Part shown: in pieces, positions 5,955 through 12,562 of the stretch
How positions within the stretch are numbered: the first letter of the stretch is position 1
Layout: each line of letters begins with the position of its first letter
Assembly (NCBI GenBank): GCA_030039105.1
Contig: JASHQO010000011.1
Coordinates: 1-14,452, forward strand
DNA length: 14,452 nt
Origin: Xanthobacteraceae bacterium
GTDB taxonomy: Bacteria > Pseudomonadota > Alphaproteobacteria > Rhizobiales > Xanthobacteraceae
Direction: 5' to 3'
Made by a program: the position numbers and the translations under genes
Notes under the pieces: generated by a model
What the model was told of the DNA's origin: nothing
Databases searched by the model: none
What the model saw: the letters and a program-made list of their open reading frames with translations, nothing else

Positions 5955-6722
5955 TCAGTTTTCAGTGATATTCAGTTGAGCACCGCCGCGCAGCACCGCC
6001 TCGGCCTGCGCCGTCGGCCTGCCGTCGGCTTCGGCGAGCAAAAAACCAGGCAGTAGCCGCAGCGGCGCGCGGCTCGCTTTCACCGCTCGCGCCAGCACGC
6101 GGATCGCCGCGGCGTGCGGCTTGGGGTGAACCGGCAAGACGACGATTGCGCCAAAGTCGGCTTCCAGCGCGGCGAGCACGTCGGCGAGGTTTTCGGCGCG
6201 CCAGATCAGTGTGACGGCACCGTCGGGGCGAAGCAGCCGCGCTGCCGTGTGCAGCCAGCGCCGCAGCGTTTGCGGCGACGCCGCGTGAGCCCTGCGCCGA
6301 TCGCGGTCGGGCGACGGCTGCTGCACGACATTGAACGGCGGGTTCATCAGCACGCAATCGGCCGATTCCAGCGCCAGGCCGGCCGCGGCAAAAGCGGCGG
6401 CGGACGCTTCGACGTCGAGACGGACCGCGCGCACGCGATCCGTCAGACCGTTGCGCTCGGCATTGCCGGCTGCAAGCCGCGCCAGCGCCGCATCGATCTC
6501 GACCAAGGTGACCGCAAGCCCATCGACACGGCACGCCAGCGCCAAGCCGGCGCCGCCGACGCCGGCGCCGAGATCAATCGCATGCGCACCGGGCTGCGCC
6601 GGCGTCGCCGCCGCCAGCAGGATCGCGTCGTGGCCGACGCGGTGGCCGCGCAGCGGCTGGCGCAACCTGAGCCGGCCGCCGAGGACCGCATCGTCGCTCG
6701 TCGCGGCCGTCTCAGTCGCCAT
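5955..6722 (-). CDS. TrmN6/YfiC-like SAM-dependent methyltransferase
   Basis: A class I SAM-dependent methyltransferase of the small (MTS) type related to YfiC/TrmN6, which in E. coli methylates N6 of A37 in tRNA1(Val). It has 255 residues, close to the family length. SAM motif I is DLGAGVGGAGL at about 50-60, an acidic motif II lies in VEID, and the catalytic NPPF typical of N6-adenine and N5-glutamine methyltransferases is at 127-130. GHRVGHDAILLAAA before motif I is also typical of this group. tRNA is the likely substrate, but other N-methyl targets cannot be excluded. The ATG at 6722 lies inside the last codons of the DUF2007 gene (ATGGCGACTGA, an 11-nt overlap). The 3' end runs into a short TTTTCAG repeat, giving the terminus NITEN. 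Confidence 0.85.
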   Translation of the reverse strand: MATETAATSDDAVLGGRLRLRQPLRGHRVGHDAILLAAATPAQPGAHAIDLGAGVGGAGLALACRVDGLAVTLVEIDAALARLAAGNAERNGLTDRVRAVRLDVEASAAAFAAAGLALESADCVLMNPPFNVVQQPSPDRDRRRAHAASPQTLRRWLHTAARLLRPDGAVTLIWRAENLADVLAALEADFGAIVVLPVHPKPHAAAIRVLARAVKASRAPLRLLPGFLLAEADGRPTAQAEAVLRGGAQLNITEN

Positions 6723-6942
6723 CGGCGCGCAGCTCTTTGGCGAAGCCGGCGGCGGCGAGCAATTGCCGCGCCTTGGCGAATTCGTCCTCGGCGACCAGGA
6801 TGCGGCGCTGAAAGGCGCCGATCGAACCTTCGAGCACGCTCATGTTCTGATCGACGACCATATGCGTGATATCGGCGACGTTGAGCAGCGCCTCGATTGC
6901 CGAGATCAGGACGGCATCGTTGGTGCGGACGATTTCGCGCAG
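6712..6942 (-). CDS. DUF2007 (putative signal-transducing protein) with apparent CTG start
   Basis: A 76-residue reading, REIVRTNDAVLISAIEALL, then HMVVDQNMSVLEGS, then RRILVAEDEFAKARQLL, matches the DUF2007 family as I know it (typical start MRELVRTNDAV). The family has a small ferredoxin-like alpha/beta fold and no proven role. No ATG, GTG or TTG exists at the right place. The upstream in-frame codons are AGC TGA ACC CTG, where TGA is the stop of the preceding glycosyltransferase, and the first canonical start downstream is the ATG at codon 28, which would remove the first strand and helix. A GGAG lies exactly 7 nt before the CTG at 6942, so CTG initiation at family residue 1 is the best reading. 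The gene overlaps the methyltransferase by 11 nt and follows the glycosyltransferase by 3 nt, so the three form an operon. Confidence 0.72.
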   Translation of the reverse strand: MREIVRTNDAVLISAIEALLNVADITHMVVDQNMSVLEGSIGAFQRRILVAEDEFAKARQLLAAAGFAKELRADGD

Positions 6943-6945
6943 GGT

Positions 6946-7893
6946 TCAGCTCCGTCGTCGTTCCTCGCCCGGCGCCCGCAACGCCAGATAGGCAAGCAAT
7001 TTTACCTCGCGCCGGCCGCGCGTCACCGTGTCGAGAATAAGGCCGCAGGCGATCGAGAGAAACGCCACCAGCATCAGGCCGGTCGACAGCACCGCGGTGG
7101 GCAGGCGCGGCACCAGCCCTTCCTGCACATAGGTGACGACGATCGGGATGGCGAGGCCGATCGACACGATGGCAAGCGCGACGCCGAGCGAGCCGAACAA
7201 AGCAAGCGGCCGCTCGGCGCGGTAAAGCTTGAGCACCGTCCACAGGATCCGGAAGCCGTCGTGCCAGGTCGACAGCTTCGAGGCCGAGCCGGCAGCGCGC
7301 GAATAATAGGGCGTCGCCACCTCGCCGACCGGCAATTCCAGTTCGAGCGCGTGCACCGTCAACTCGGTCTCGATCTCGAAACCGCCGGACAGAATCGGAA
7401 ACGATTTCACGAAACGGCGCGAGAATACCCGATAGCCGGAGAGAATATCGGTGAAGGCGCGGCCGAAAATATGCGCGACGAAGCCGGTCAGCATCAGGTT
7501 GCCGGCGCGATGGCCGGGACGATAGGCCGCCTGGTCGCGGTCGACGCGGCAGCCGACCACCATGTCGAGCCGGTCGTCGATCAGCTTTTCGATCATCGCC
7601 GGCGCGCTCGGCGCATCGTAGGTGGCGTCGCCGTCGACCAGCACGTAGACGTCGGCCTCGATGTCGTTGAACATGCGCCGCACCACGTAGCCCTTGCCCT
7701 GATGGTTCTCGCGGCGAACCGCGGCGCCCGCCCGCTGCGCCGCCGCGACGGTGCCGTCGGTGGAATTGTTGTCGTAGACGTAGACCGTCGCGCCGGGCAG
7801 CGCGGCGCCGAAGTCGGCAACGACCTTGGCGATGGCGCGCTCCTCGTTGAAGCACGGCACCAGAACCGCTACCTCGAACCGGCTGTCGATCAT
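6946..7893 (-). CDS. Glycosyltransferase family 2 with C-terminal membrane helices
   Basis: A GT-A fold inverting glycosyltransferase of 315 residues. The N-terminal catalytic domain has VLVPCFNEERAI (10-21), DNNSTDGT (41-48) and the metal/nucleotide-sugar DXD region DGDATYD (87-93), followed by SGYRVFSRRF around 152-161. This pattern is typical of dolichyl/polyprenyl-phosphate mannose or glucose synthase-like enzymes. Two hydrophobic segments at about 230-256 and 267-288 anchor it in the inner membrane, so a polyprenyl-phosphate acceptor is likely; the sugar is unknown. The next divergent gene makes polyprenyl diphosphate, a fitting neighbour. The ATG at 7893 has an AGG a few bases upstream. 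Its TGA is 3 nt before the DUF2007 start and in the same frame. Confidence 0.9.
   Translation of the reverse strand: MIDSRFEVAVLVPCFNEERAIAKVVADFGAALPGATVYVYDNNSTDGTVAAAQRAGAAVRRENHQGKGYVVRRMFNDIEADVYVLVDGDATYDAPSAPAMIEKLIDDRLDMVVGCRVDRDQAAYRPGHRAGNLMLTGFVAHIFGRAFTDILSGYRVFSRRFVKSFPILSGGFEIETELTVHALELELPVGEVATPYYSRAAGSASKLSTWHDGFRILWTVLKLYRAERPLALFGSLGVALAIVSIGLAIPIVVTYVQEGLVPRLPTAVLSTGLMLVAFLSIACGLILDTVTRGRREVKLLAYLALRAPGEERRRS
6950..6953 (-). promoter_or_regulatory. Shine-Dalgarno GGAG that points to the CTG start
   Basis: GGAG inside the last codons of the glycosyltransferase, 7 nt from the CTG at 6942, an ideal spacing. It is the main sequence support for non-canonical initiation of the DUF2007 gene. 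Confidence 0.55.
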
Positions 7894-7985
7894 TTGCCTG
7901 CTACGCGAACCTTCGTGACTTGACTTTGTCCCGCTCCGCCGCCACGTCGGGGATACGACGACGCGGCAGGCGCGGGCTGGCGCAC

Positions 7986-8013
7986 TTGCCGCTGCACCAT
8001 AGCGTTTCTATGC
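7986..8013 (+). promoter_or_regulatory. Candidate promoter of the polyprenyl synthase gene
   Basis: TTGCCG (7986-7991), a 16-bp gap and CTATGC (8008-8013) fit the alphaproteobacterial housekeeping pattern (TTGACA, CTATAT) moderately well. The -10 lies about 28 bp ahead of the GTG start, leaving room for a short leader with GGAGA at 8029-8033. Confidence 0.42.
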
Positions 8014-8040
8014 TCACGCCTCGTTAACGGAGACCCGCAA

Positions 8041-9051
8041 GTGGCGGTCGTTATCCCCTTCGAAAGCCCGGGCGAGCCCTCGATCGACCGCCTGATCGAT
8101 CTGATCGCCGCCGATATGGAGCGGGTCAACGGCGCGATCCTGGCCCGCACCGGCTCCGAAGTGACGATGATTCCCGAGGTCGCCAACCATCTGATCAATT
8201 CCGGCGGTAAACGGCTGCGGCCGATCCTGACCTTGGCGCTGGCGCAACTCACCAATTATTCCGGCGACGGCCATATCAGGCTCGCCGCCGCGGTCGAGTT
8301 CATGCACACCGCGACGCTCCTGCACGACGACGTGGTCGACGAGAGCGAGCTGCGCCGCGGCCGCCTTGCGGCGCGCATGCTGTGGGGCAACGAGGCGAGC
8401 GTGCTGGTCGGCGACTTCCTGCTCGGCCAAGCGTTCAAGATGATGGTCGAGGTCGGCAACCTCAAGGCGCTGGAAATCCTCTCCGCCGCCGCCGCGGTGA
8501 TCGCCGAGGGCGAGGTGATGCAGCTCGCCGCTGCCAAGAACACCGCCACCACCGAGGACGAATATATCGCGGTGATCCGCGCCAAGACGGCGGAGCTGTT
8601 CGCCGCCGCCTGCGAGGTCGGGCCGGTGCTGTCGGCGCGGCCGCGCGCCGAGCAGGCGGCGTGCCGCTCGTTCGGCATGAATCTCGGCATCACCTTCCAG
8701 TTGGTCGACGACGTGCTCGACTATGGCGGCGCCGCGCAAAAGCTCGGCAAGAACGTCGGCGACGATTTCCGCGAGGGCAAGATCACGCTGCCGGTGGTGC
8801 TCGCCTTCCGCCGCGGCTCCGACGCCGAGCGCGAATTCTGGCGCCGCGCCTTGGAGCGCGGCGACGCCGACGACGCCGATCTCGAACGCGCCATCGGGCT
8901 GATGACCAAGCACCGGGCGCTGGAGGACACCATCGGCCGCGCCCACCATTACGGCGCCATCGCCCGCGACGCGCTGGCGCTGTTTCCCGATTCGGCGATG
9001 AAGGCCGCGCTGGCGGAGACGGTGGATTTCTGCATCGCGCGGACGCATTGA
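8041..9051 (+). CDS. ispB: Long-chain polyprenyl diphosphate synthase (octa-/decaprenyl type)
   Basis: A trans-prenyltransferase that elongates farnesyl diphosphate with isopentenyl diphosphate to make the ubiquinone side chain. It has 336 residues, standard for the family. GGKRLRP (55-61) binds pyrophosphate. The first Asp-rich motif is LLHDDVVD (D96, D97, D100) and the second is LVDDVLD (D223, D224, D227). The residues before the first motif are small (A91, T92), which favours a long product. Alphaproteobacteria mostly use Q-10, so decaprenyl is likely, but chain length cannot be read directly. The start is GTG at 8041, supported by GGAGA 7 nt upstream and by family agreement at MAVVIPFE. 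It diverges from the glycosyltransferase and converges on ispE. Confidence 0.93.
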   Translation: MAVVIPFESPGEPSIDRLIDLIAADMERVNGAILARTGSEVTMIPEVANHLINSGGKRLRPILTLALAQLTNYSGDGHIRLAAAVEFMHTATLLHDDVVDESELRRGRLAARMLWGNEASVLVGDFLLGQAFKMMVEVGNLKALEILSAAAAVIAEGEVMQLAAAKNTATTEDEYIAVIRAKTAELFAAACEVGPVLSARPRAEQAACRSFGMNLGITFQLVDDVLDYGGAAQKLGKNVGDDFREGKITLPVVLAFRRGSDAEREFWRRALERGDADDADLERAIGLMTKHRALEDTIGRAHHYGAIARDALALFPDSAMKAALAETVDFCIARTH

Positions 9052-9125
9052 GCGGCGCCGCGGCTATCAAAGGCGCAGCCGTTTGAAGAGCCGTTCGGGA
9101 ATGGCGCGCGCCGCTCGTCTTCAGC

Positions 9126-10046
9126 TTACGCGTTCTTCGAGCCCGCGGTTTCGGCCACTTTGTGACCGCCGCCGCCCAGCGCCGTCGCCCGTACCCACCA
9201 ATCCGGCTGCGCGGCGTGGATCGCTTCCGCGGCCGCGATCGCGTCGGCCGCCGAGAAATAAACCGCAAAGCAGGTCGCGCCCGAGCCCGACATGCGGGCA
9301 AGCTCGCAGCGGCGCTGGGCGCGCAGCGCCGCCAGCACGTCGGCGATCGCCGGCGCGAGCGCAATCGCCGGCGCTTCGAGATCGTTGGCCTGGTCTTTGA
9401 GAAATTTCATGAGCCGGTCGCGCCGGCGTAACGCCGCAACGGCTGCGGGATCGACCGGGATGGCGGGCGTCGCCGGCGGCTTCCAGCCGGCGAACACGTC
9501 CTTGGTCGCAATCGCGACGCCGGGATTGACCAGCACGCCCTGCAGCGCCGGCAGCTCGAGCGGGCCGGAGAGGATTTCGCCGATGCCGCGCATCAGCCGG
9601 GTGCGTGGCGCGATGCAGACCGGCACGTCGGCGCCGGTAGCGCGGCCGGCGGCATAGAGCAGCGGATCGTCGGCGGCGAGACCATACGCCTTGGCAAGAA
9701 GCCGCAGCGCCGCCGCCGCATCGGCCGAGCCGCCACCAAGCCCGGCCGCCACCGGCAGGCGCTTGTCGAGCTCGAAGGCGCCCCAGCCGACCGTCGGCAC
9801 CCGCTCGGCGAGCGCGCGGGCGGCCTTGAGCACGAGATTGTCGGCGGTATCGCCGGCATCGTCGGCGCTCGGCCCGCGCACCGCGAGCGCGAGCTCGCCG
9901 CCCGGCGCAAAGCTCAAGCGGTCGCCGATGCCGCCGGCAAACGCCACCAGGCTTTCGATTTCGTGATAGCCGTCGCTGCGGCGGCGCAGCACCCGCAGCG
10001 TCAGATTGACCTTTGCGGGTGCGTCTTCGACAAGCGAGACAGGCAA
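9126..10046 (-). CDS. ispE: 4-diphosphocytidyl-2-C-methyl-D-erythritol kinase
   Basis: The GHMP-family kinase of the MEP pathway that phosphorylates CDP-methylerythritol with ATP, a cytosolic step towards isopentenyl diphosphate. Read from a TTG at 10046 it has 306 residues. The N-terminal APAKVNLTLRV contains the substrate-binding Lys (K12). The ATP loop is GLGGGSADAAAA (102-113), the catalytic Asp is in TGADVPVC (D140), and the C-terminal GHMP motif is MSGSGATCFAV. The open frame continues upstream to 10286 through the TPR gene, but that part is an Arg/Pro-rich shadow, and homologues begin just before the AKVNLTL motif. The TTG, 10 nt after the TPR stop, is the nearest fitting start. Its Shine-Dalgarno is weak, so coupling to the TPR gene is likely. 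Confidence 0.92.
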   Translation of the reverse strand: MPVSLVEDAPAKVNLTLRVLRRRSDGYHEIESLVAFAGGIGDRLSFAPGGELALAVRGPSADDAGDTADNLVLKAARALAERVPTVGWGAFELDKRLPVAAGLGGGSADAAAALRLLAKAYGLAADDPLLYAAGRATGADVPVCIAPRTRLMRGIGEILSGPLELPALQGVLVNPGVAIATKDVFAGWKPPATPAIPVDPAAVAALRRRDRLMKFLKDQANDLEAPAIALAPAIADVLAALRAQRRCELARMSGSGATCFAVYFSAADAIAAAEAIHAAQPDWWVRATALGGGGHKVAETAGSKNA

Positions 10047-10056
10047 GGAATTCGGC

Positions 10057-11793
10057 TCAGCCGCCGTTGCCCGGTTTCTTCTTGTCGGCTTCCGCTGCCG
10101 ATTTGTTGTCGTCGGGCAAGCCGTCTTTGATCTTGGCCTCGATCTTCGGCAGGTCTTCCTTGTCGGGGTTGAGGTCCTTGGCCTGCGACCATTGATAATG
10201 CGCCTCGAGCGTGCGCCCGACCCGCCAATAGGCATCGCCCAGGTGGTCGTTGATGGTCGGATCGTCGGGCTTGAGCTCGACGGCACGCTCCAGGTTCTTC
10301 ACCGCCTCGTCGTAATTGCCGGTGCGGAAATAGGCCCAGCCGAGCGAATCGACGATGTAGCCGTCGTCGGGCCGCTGCTCGACGGCCTTGCGGATCATGT
10401 CCATGCCTTCGTCGAGATGGGCGCCCTGGTCGACCCAGGAATAGCCGAGATAGTTGAGCACCAGCGGCTGATCCGGGAACAGCTCGAGCGCCTTCTTCAT
10501 GTCGGCTTCGGCGTGCGGCCATTGGTGCGAGCGCTCGTAGCAGATGCCGCGGAAGTAGAACACGACCCAGTTGGCCTTTTCCGGATGCTCGATGGCGTCG
10601 ATCGCCTTGCCGTAGGTGTCGGCGCATTCGGCGAATTCCTTGCGGCCGCGCTGGATGTTGCCGAGCGCCATGATCGCTTCGGTATCCTTCGGGTGCTCGG
10701 CAATGACGCGATCGAGCCGCTTCTTGGCCTCGTCGGAGCGGTCGAGCAGATCGAGGTCGCCGGCAACCTGAATCTCGGCGTTGCGCGACAGCGGCGAGGC
10801 CGGCGGCACGCGATCATAAACCTTGATGGCGAGGTCGGGCTTTTTCAGCGACTCGTAGAGGTCGGCGAGCGACAGCAGCGCCATGGCGTGATTGGGCTCG
10901 AGATAGAGCGCGAGCTGCAGATAGATCAGCGCCAGGTCCTCGCCGCCGCGGCGGCCGATCGAGGCACCGAGCCCGTACAGCGCCTCGGCGGCGCCGGCCT
11001 GCGGCGATTCCACCAGCGGCGGAATCTTGTCGCCGTCGGCGACCGCCTTCATCTCCTGCATCACCAGCGGGTGATCCGGCAGCGCCTTGTTGAAGTCCTG
11101 ATAGATTTTCAACGCGTCGTTCTTGTTGCCGCTGCGCGCCAGGAAGCGGCCATAGGCCTCGACGGTGCGCACCGCGGTGGGATCGACCTTGTAGGCGCGA
11201 TCGTAACGCTTGGCGGCTTCCTTCTTGTTGTTGGCGAGATCGAGGATGAGGCCGGCGTGCAGGTCCTTGAAGATCGAATACCAGTCCGGCCCCTGCAGCT
11301 TGTCCATGGTGTCGATGGCGGAACGGACGTCGCCGGAGCCGTCGTAAGCCCACGCCGTGAGCAGGGTCGCGGTGAGATCGGTCACCGGGCCGCGCACCGA
11401 CTGGGTAAAATTCTGCCGCGCCGTCGCATAATCCTTCTGCTTGAGCGCGCGGATGCCGACGACGAGGCGGGCGACGCGGTCGGTGCGGTCGAGCTGCAGC
11501 AACCTGTCGGCGAGCTTGCCGGCCTGGTCGATGTCGCCGTCGGTGAGGACGGAGAGGAAGGCGCGGCTGACGAGGTCGGGATTGCGCGGATCGGCCTTCA
11601 ACGCGTTGAGGTAATAGGCCGCTGCGGTCGCGGAGTCGCGCTCGGTGCCGGCATGGCGGGCGGCGAGATAGCTGCCGGACGGATTGTCGTGCATGAGCTC
11701 CTGCTCGGTCGGCGCGGCGAGCGCCGCGGGCAGGCTTGTGAAAATGGCAGCGCCAACGACGGCGGCGCGCCAGGGCAGCAGCGAATGAGTCAC
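10057..11793 (-). CDS. Secreted tetratricopeptide-repeat protein
   Basis: A 578-residue protein made largely of TPR units, the helical repeats that mediate protein-protein contacts. From the GTG at 11793 the first ~26 residues form a signal peptide (THSLLPWR, a hydrophobic core, cleavage after AALA), so it should act in the periplasm or at the outer membrane. Typical repeat signatures include AAAYYLNALKADPRNPDLV, AEADMKKALELFPDQPLVLNYLGYSW, GYIVDSLGWAYFRTGNYDEAVKNLERAVELKPDD and a final helix set before an acidic/Lys-rich tail. GGAG lies 5 nt before the GTG, which selects this start over a longer frame to 12087 that runs antisense through the antitoxin gene. It is followed closely by ispE and is likely co-transcribed. 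No enzymatic domain is seen; the exact role is unknown. Confidence 0.88.
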   Translation of the reverse strand: MTHSLLPWRAAVVGAAIFTSLPAALAAPTEQELMHDNPSGSYLAARHAGTERDSATAAAYYLNALKADPRNPDLVSRAFLSVLTDGDIDQAGKLADRLLQLDRTDRVARLVVGIRALKQKDYATARQNFTQSVRGPVTDLTATLLTAWAYDGSGDVRSAIDTMDKLQGPDWYSIFKDLHAGLILDLANNKKEAAKRYDRAYKVDPTAVRTVEAYGRFLARSGNKNDALKIYQDFNKALPDHPLVMQEMKAVADGDKIPPLVESPQAGAAEALYGLGASIGRRGGEDLALIYLQLALYLEPNHAMALLSLADLYESLKKPDLAIKVYDRVPPASPLSRNAEIQVAGDLDLLDRSDEAKKRLDRVIAEHPKDTEAIMALGNIQRGRKEFAECADTYGKAIDAIEHPEKANWVVFYFRGICYERSHQWPHAEADMKKALELFPDQPLVLNYLGYSWVDQGAHLDEGMDMIRKAVEQRPDDGYIVDSLGWAYFRTGNYDEAVKNLERAVELKPDDPTINDHLGDAYWRVGRTLEAHYQWSQAKDLNPDKEDLPKIEAKIKDGLPDDNKSAAEADKKKPGNGG

Positions 11794-11958
11794 GAGAGCT
11801 CCATTGGCAAAGCTGGATCGGCGGTCCCGGGAATCAGCGCCGGATGCCAGTTGCGGGTGACAATGACCCTTTTGCGACGCCCCCGCAAGGACCGGGGCGG
11901 GAGTTAGCCGCAAACAGCGGCGAAATCGCGGCGGTGCGGATGCGGCGATTTGCTTAGG

Positions 11959-11970
11959 CGTCATATGACG
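11959..11970. promoter_or_regulatory. Perfect 12-bp palindrome, candidate operator of the antitoxin
   Basis: CGTCATATGACG is a perfect inverted repeat 43 bp ahead of the antitoxin ATG at 12014, in the spacer shared with the divergent TPR gene. Ribbon-helix-helix antitoxins typically autoregulate by binding short palindromes of this kind near their promoter. The link is inferred from position and symmetry. Confidence 0.4.
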
Positions 11971-11997
11971 GCCATTGCCCGAGGCGGGTCGAGCCTG

Positions 11998-12025
11998 CCA
12001 TGCTTGCCCTGCCATGCTTGCCCTG
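11998..12025. repeat. 14-bp tandem duplication over the antitoxin start codon
   Basis: CCATGCTTGCCCTG occurs twice in a row (11998-12011 and 12012-12025). Each copy contains an ATG and the next three codons' worth of the antitoxin gene. Because 14 is not a multiple of 3, the upstream ATG (12000) is in a different frame, which stays open to 12185. Confidence 0.9.
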
Positions 12026-12226
12026 CGTTTGCCTGTCCAAATTGAAAAACGCTTGGATGCGCTCGCCAAAAAAACCGGGCGCAGCAAGAGCTTCTACGCG
12101 CGCGAAGCGATCCTGCGCCACTTCGAAGACCTTGAAGACTATCATCTTGCGCGACGCAGGCTGGCCCGCAAGGCGCCGCGTGTGACGATCGAGGAACTGG
12201 AGCGCGAACTCGCCGACACGCGTTGA
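12014..12226 (+). CDS. RelB-like ribbon-helix-helix antitoxin
   Basis: A 70-residue protein of the type II toxin-antitoxin RelB/DUF6290-like group. The N-terminal half is a ribbon-helix-helix DNA-binding domain (beta strand MLALRLPVQIEKRL, then DALAKKTGRSKSFYAREAILRHFEDLEDYHLARRRL across two helices, listed here in overlapping pieces of the family pattern). The C-terminal part, ending VTIEELERELADTR, is the charged toxin-binding tail. The ATG at 12014 fits the family start exactly. A TTG at 11975 would add an unlikely 13-residue leader. No clear Shine-Dalgarno precedes it, and the 14-bp duplication gives a decoy ATG upstream. The gene is intact while its toxin partner is broken. It sits alone on the plus strand between minus-strand housekeeping genes, as an inserted TA module would. 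Confidence 0.82.
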   Translation: MLALRLPVQIEKRLDALAKKTGRSKSFYAREAILRHFEDLEDYHLARRRLARKAPRVTIEELERELADTR

Positions 12227-12245
12227 AGCGGCGAGCCAAATTTCC

Positions 12246-12562
12246 ATTTGGCGAGTCGAGCTCGATCGCGACGCGGCGCGCGATCTCCGCAAGCTTGGTG
12301 CCGTCGCAGAGCGGGCAATCGTTCGCTATCTGCGCCAACGCATCGCCACGGCGGAGGACCCGCGCCGTTTCGGCAAGCCGTTGACGGAGATCGGAAAGGT
12401 CTCCGGCGTTACCGCATCGGCAACTATCGCGTCGTCGCGTCAATCGAGGATGATCGCTTCGTCGTTGTCATCGTCACTGTCGGACGTCGACGCGAGGTCT
12501 ACGACTGGATCACATATTCGGATAATTCGGTCCGCCGCCGCCTTCGGGCGGCACCCAGGTGA
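12246..12562 (+). pseudogene. RelE/ParE-superfamily toxin, frameshifted and start-less
   Basis: Two frames together give a RelE-type mRNA interferase fold. The first, from the ATT at 12246, reads WRVELDRDAARDLRKLG, ERAIVRYLRQRI and FGKPLT. The second, from about 12388, reads GDRKGLRRYRIGNYRVV, ASIEDDRFVVVIVTVGRR and REVYDW. They join if one G is restored near 12386-12387 (ACGGAG to ACGGGAG), which recreates the family sequence GKPLTGDRKGL. The first frame also lacks any ATG, GTG or TTG back to a stop at 12183; ATT occupies the expected start before TGG. After REVYDW, where relatives usually end, the frame continues to a stop at 12560-12562 and overlaps the etfQO 3' end by 53 bp. No slippery heptamer suggests programmed frameshifting. 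A sequencing error could explain the missing G but not the ATT. Confidence 0.78.

Noticed and set aside
6331..7923. 530-codon plus-strand open frame opposite the glycosyltransferase and methyltransferase
   Set aside because: It crosses three well-supported minus-strand genes and has no recognisable motif.
8014..9048. 344-codon minus-strand open frame opposite the polyprenyl synthase gene
   Set aside because: Shadow frame; both Asp-rich catalytic motifs are on the plus strand.
9052..9125. Terminator between ispB and ispE
   Set aside because: Only a weak 5-bp stem (CGGCT with AGCCG) and no T-tract; not enough to call.
10047..10286. N-terminal extension of IspE to 10286
   Set aside because: The extra residues are Ser/Thr/Arg-rich and overlap the 3' part of the TPR gene in another frame; IspE relatives start just before the AKVNLTL motif.
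10006..11907. 633-codon plus-strand open frame opposite the TPR gene
   Set aside because: Its translation is an Arg/Val/Gly/His-rich antisense shadow without a family pattern. The minus-strand TPR protein has a signal peptide and clear repeats. High GC3 in the real gene removes stops from the antisense frame.
11794..12087. N-terminal extension of the TPR protein to 12087
   Set aside because: It would be antisense to the antitoxin and would bury the signal peptide inside the protein. The GTG at 11793 has a good Shine-Dalgarno.
12248..12562. TTG-started 104-aa frame taken as an intact toxin
   Set aside because: Only its second half matches RelE. The first half of the toxin is in another frame, so this is a frameshifted gene and not a complete one.
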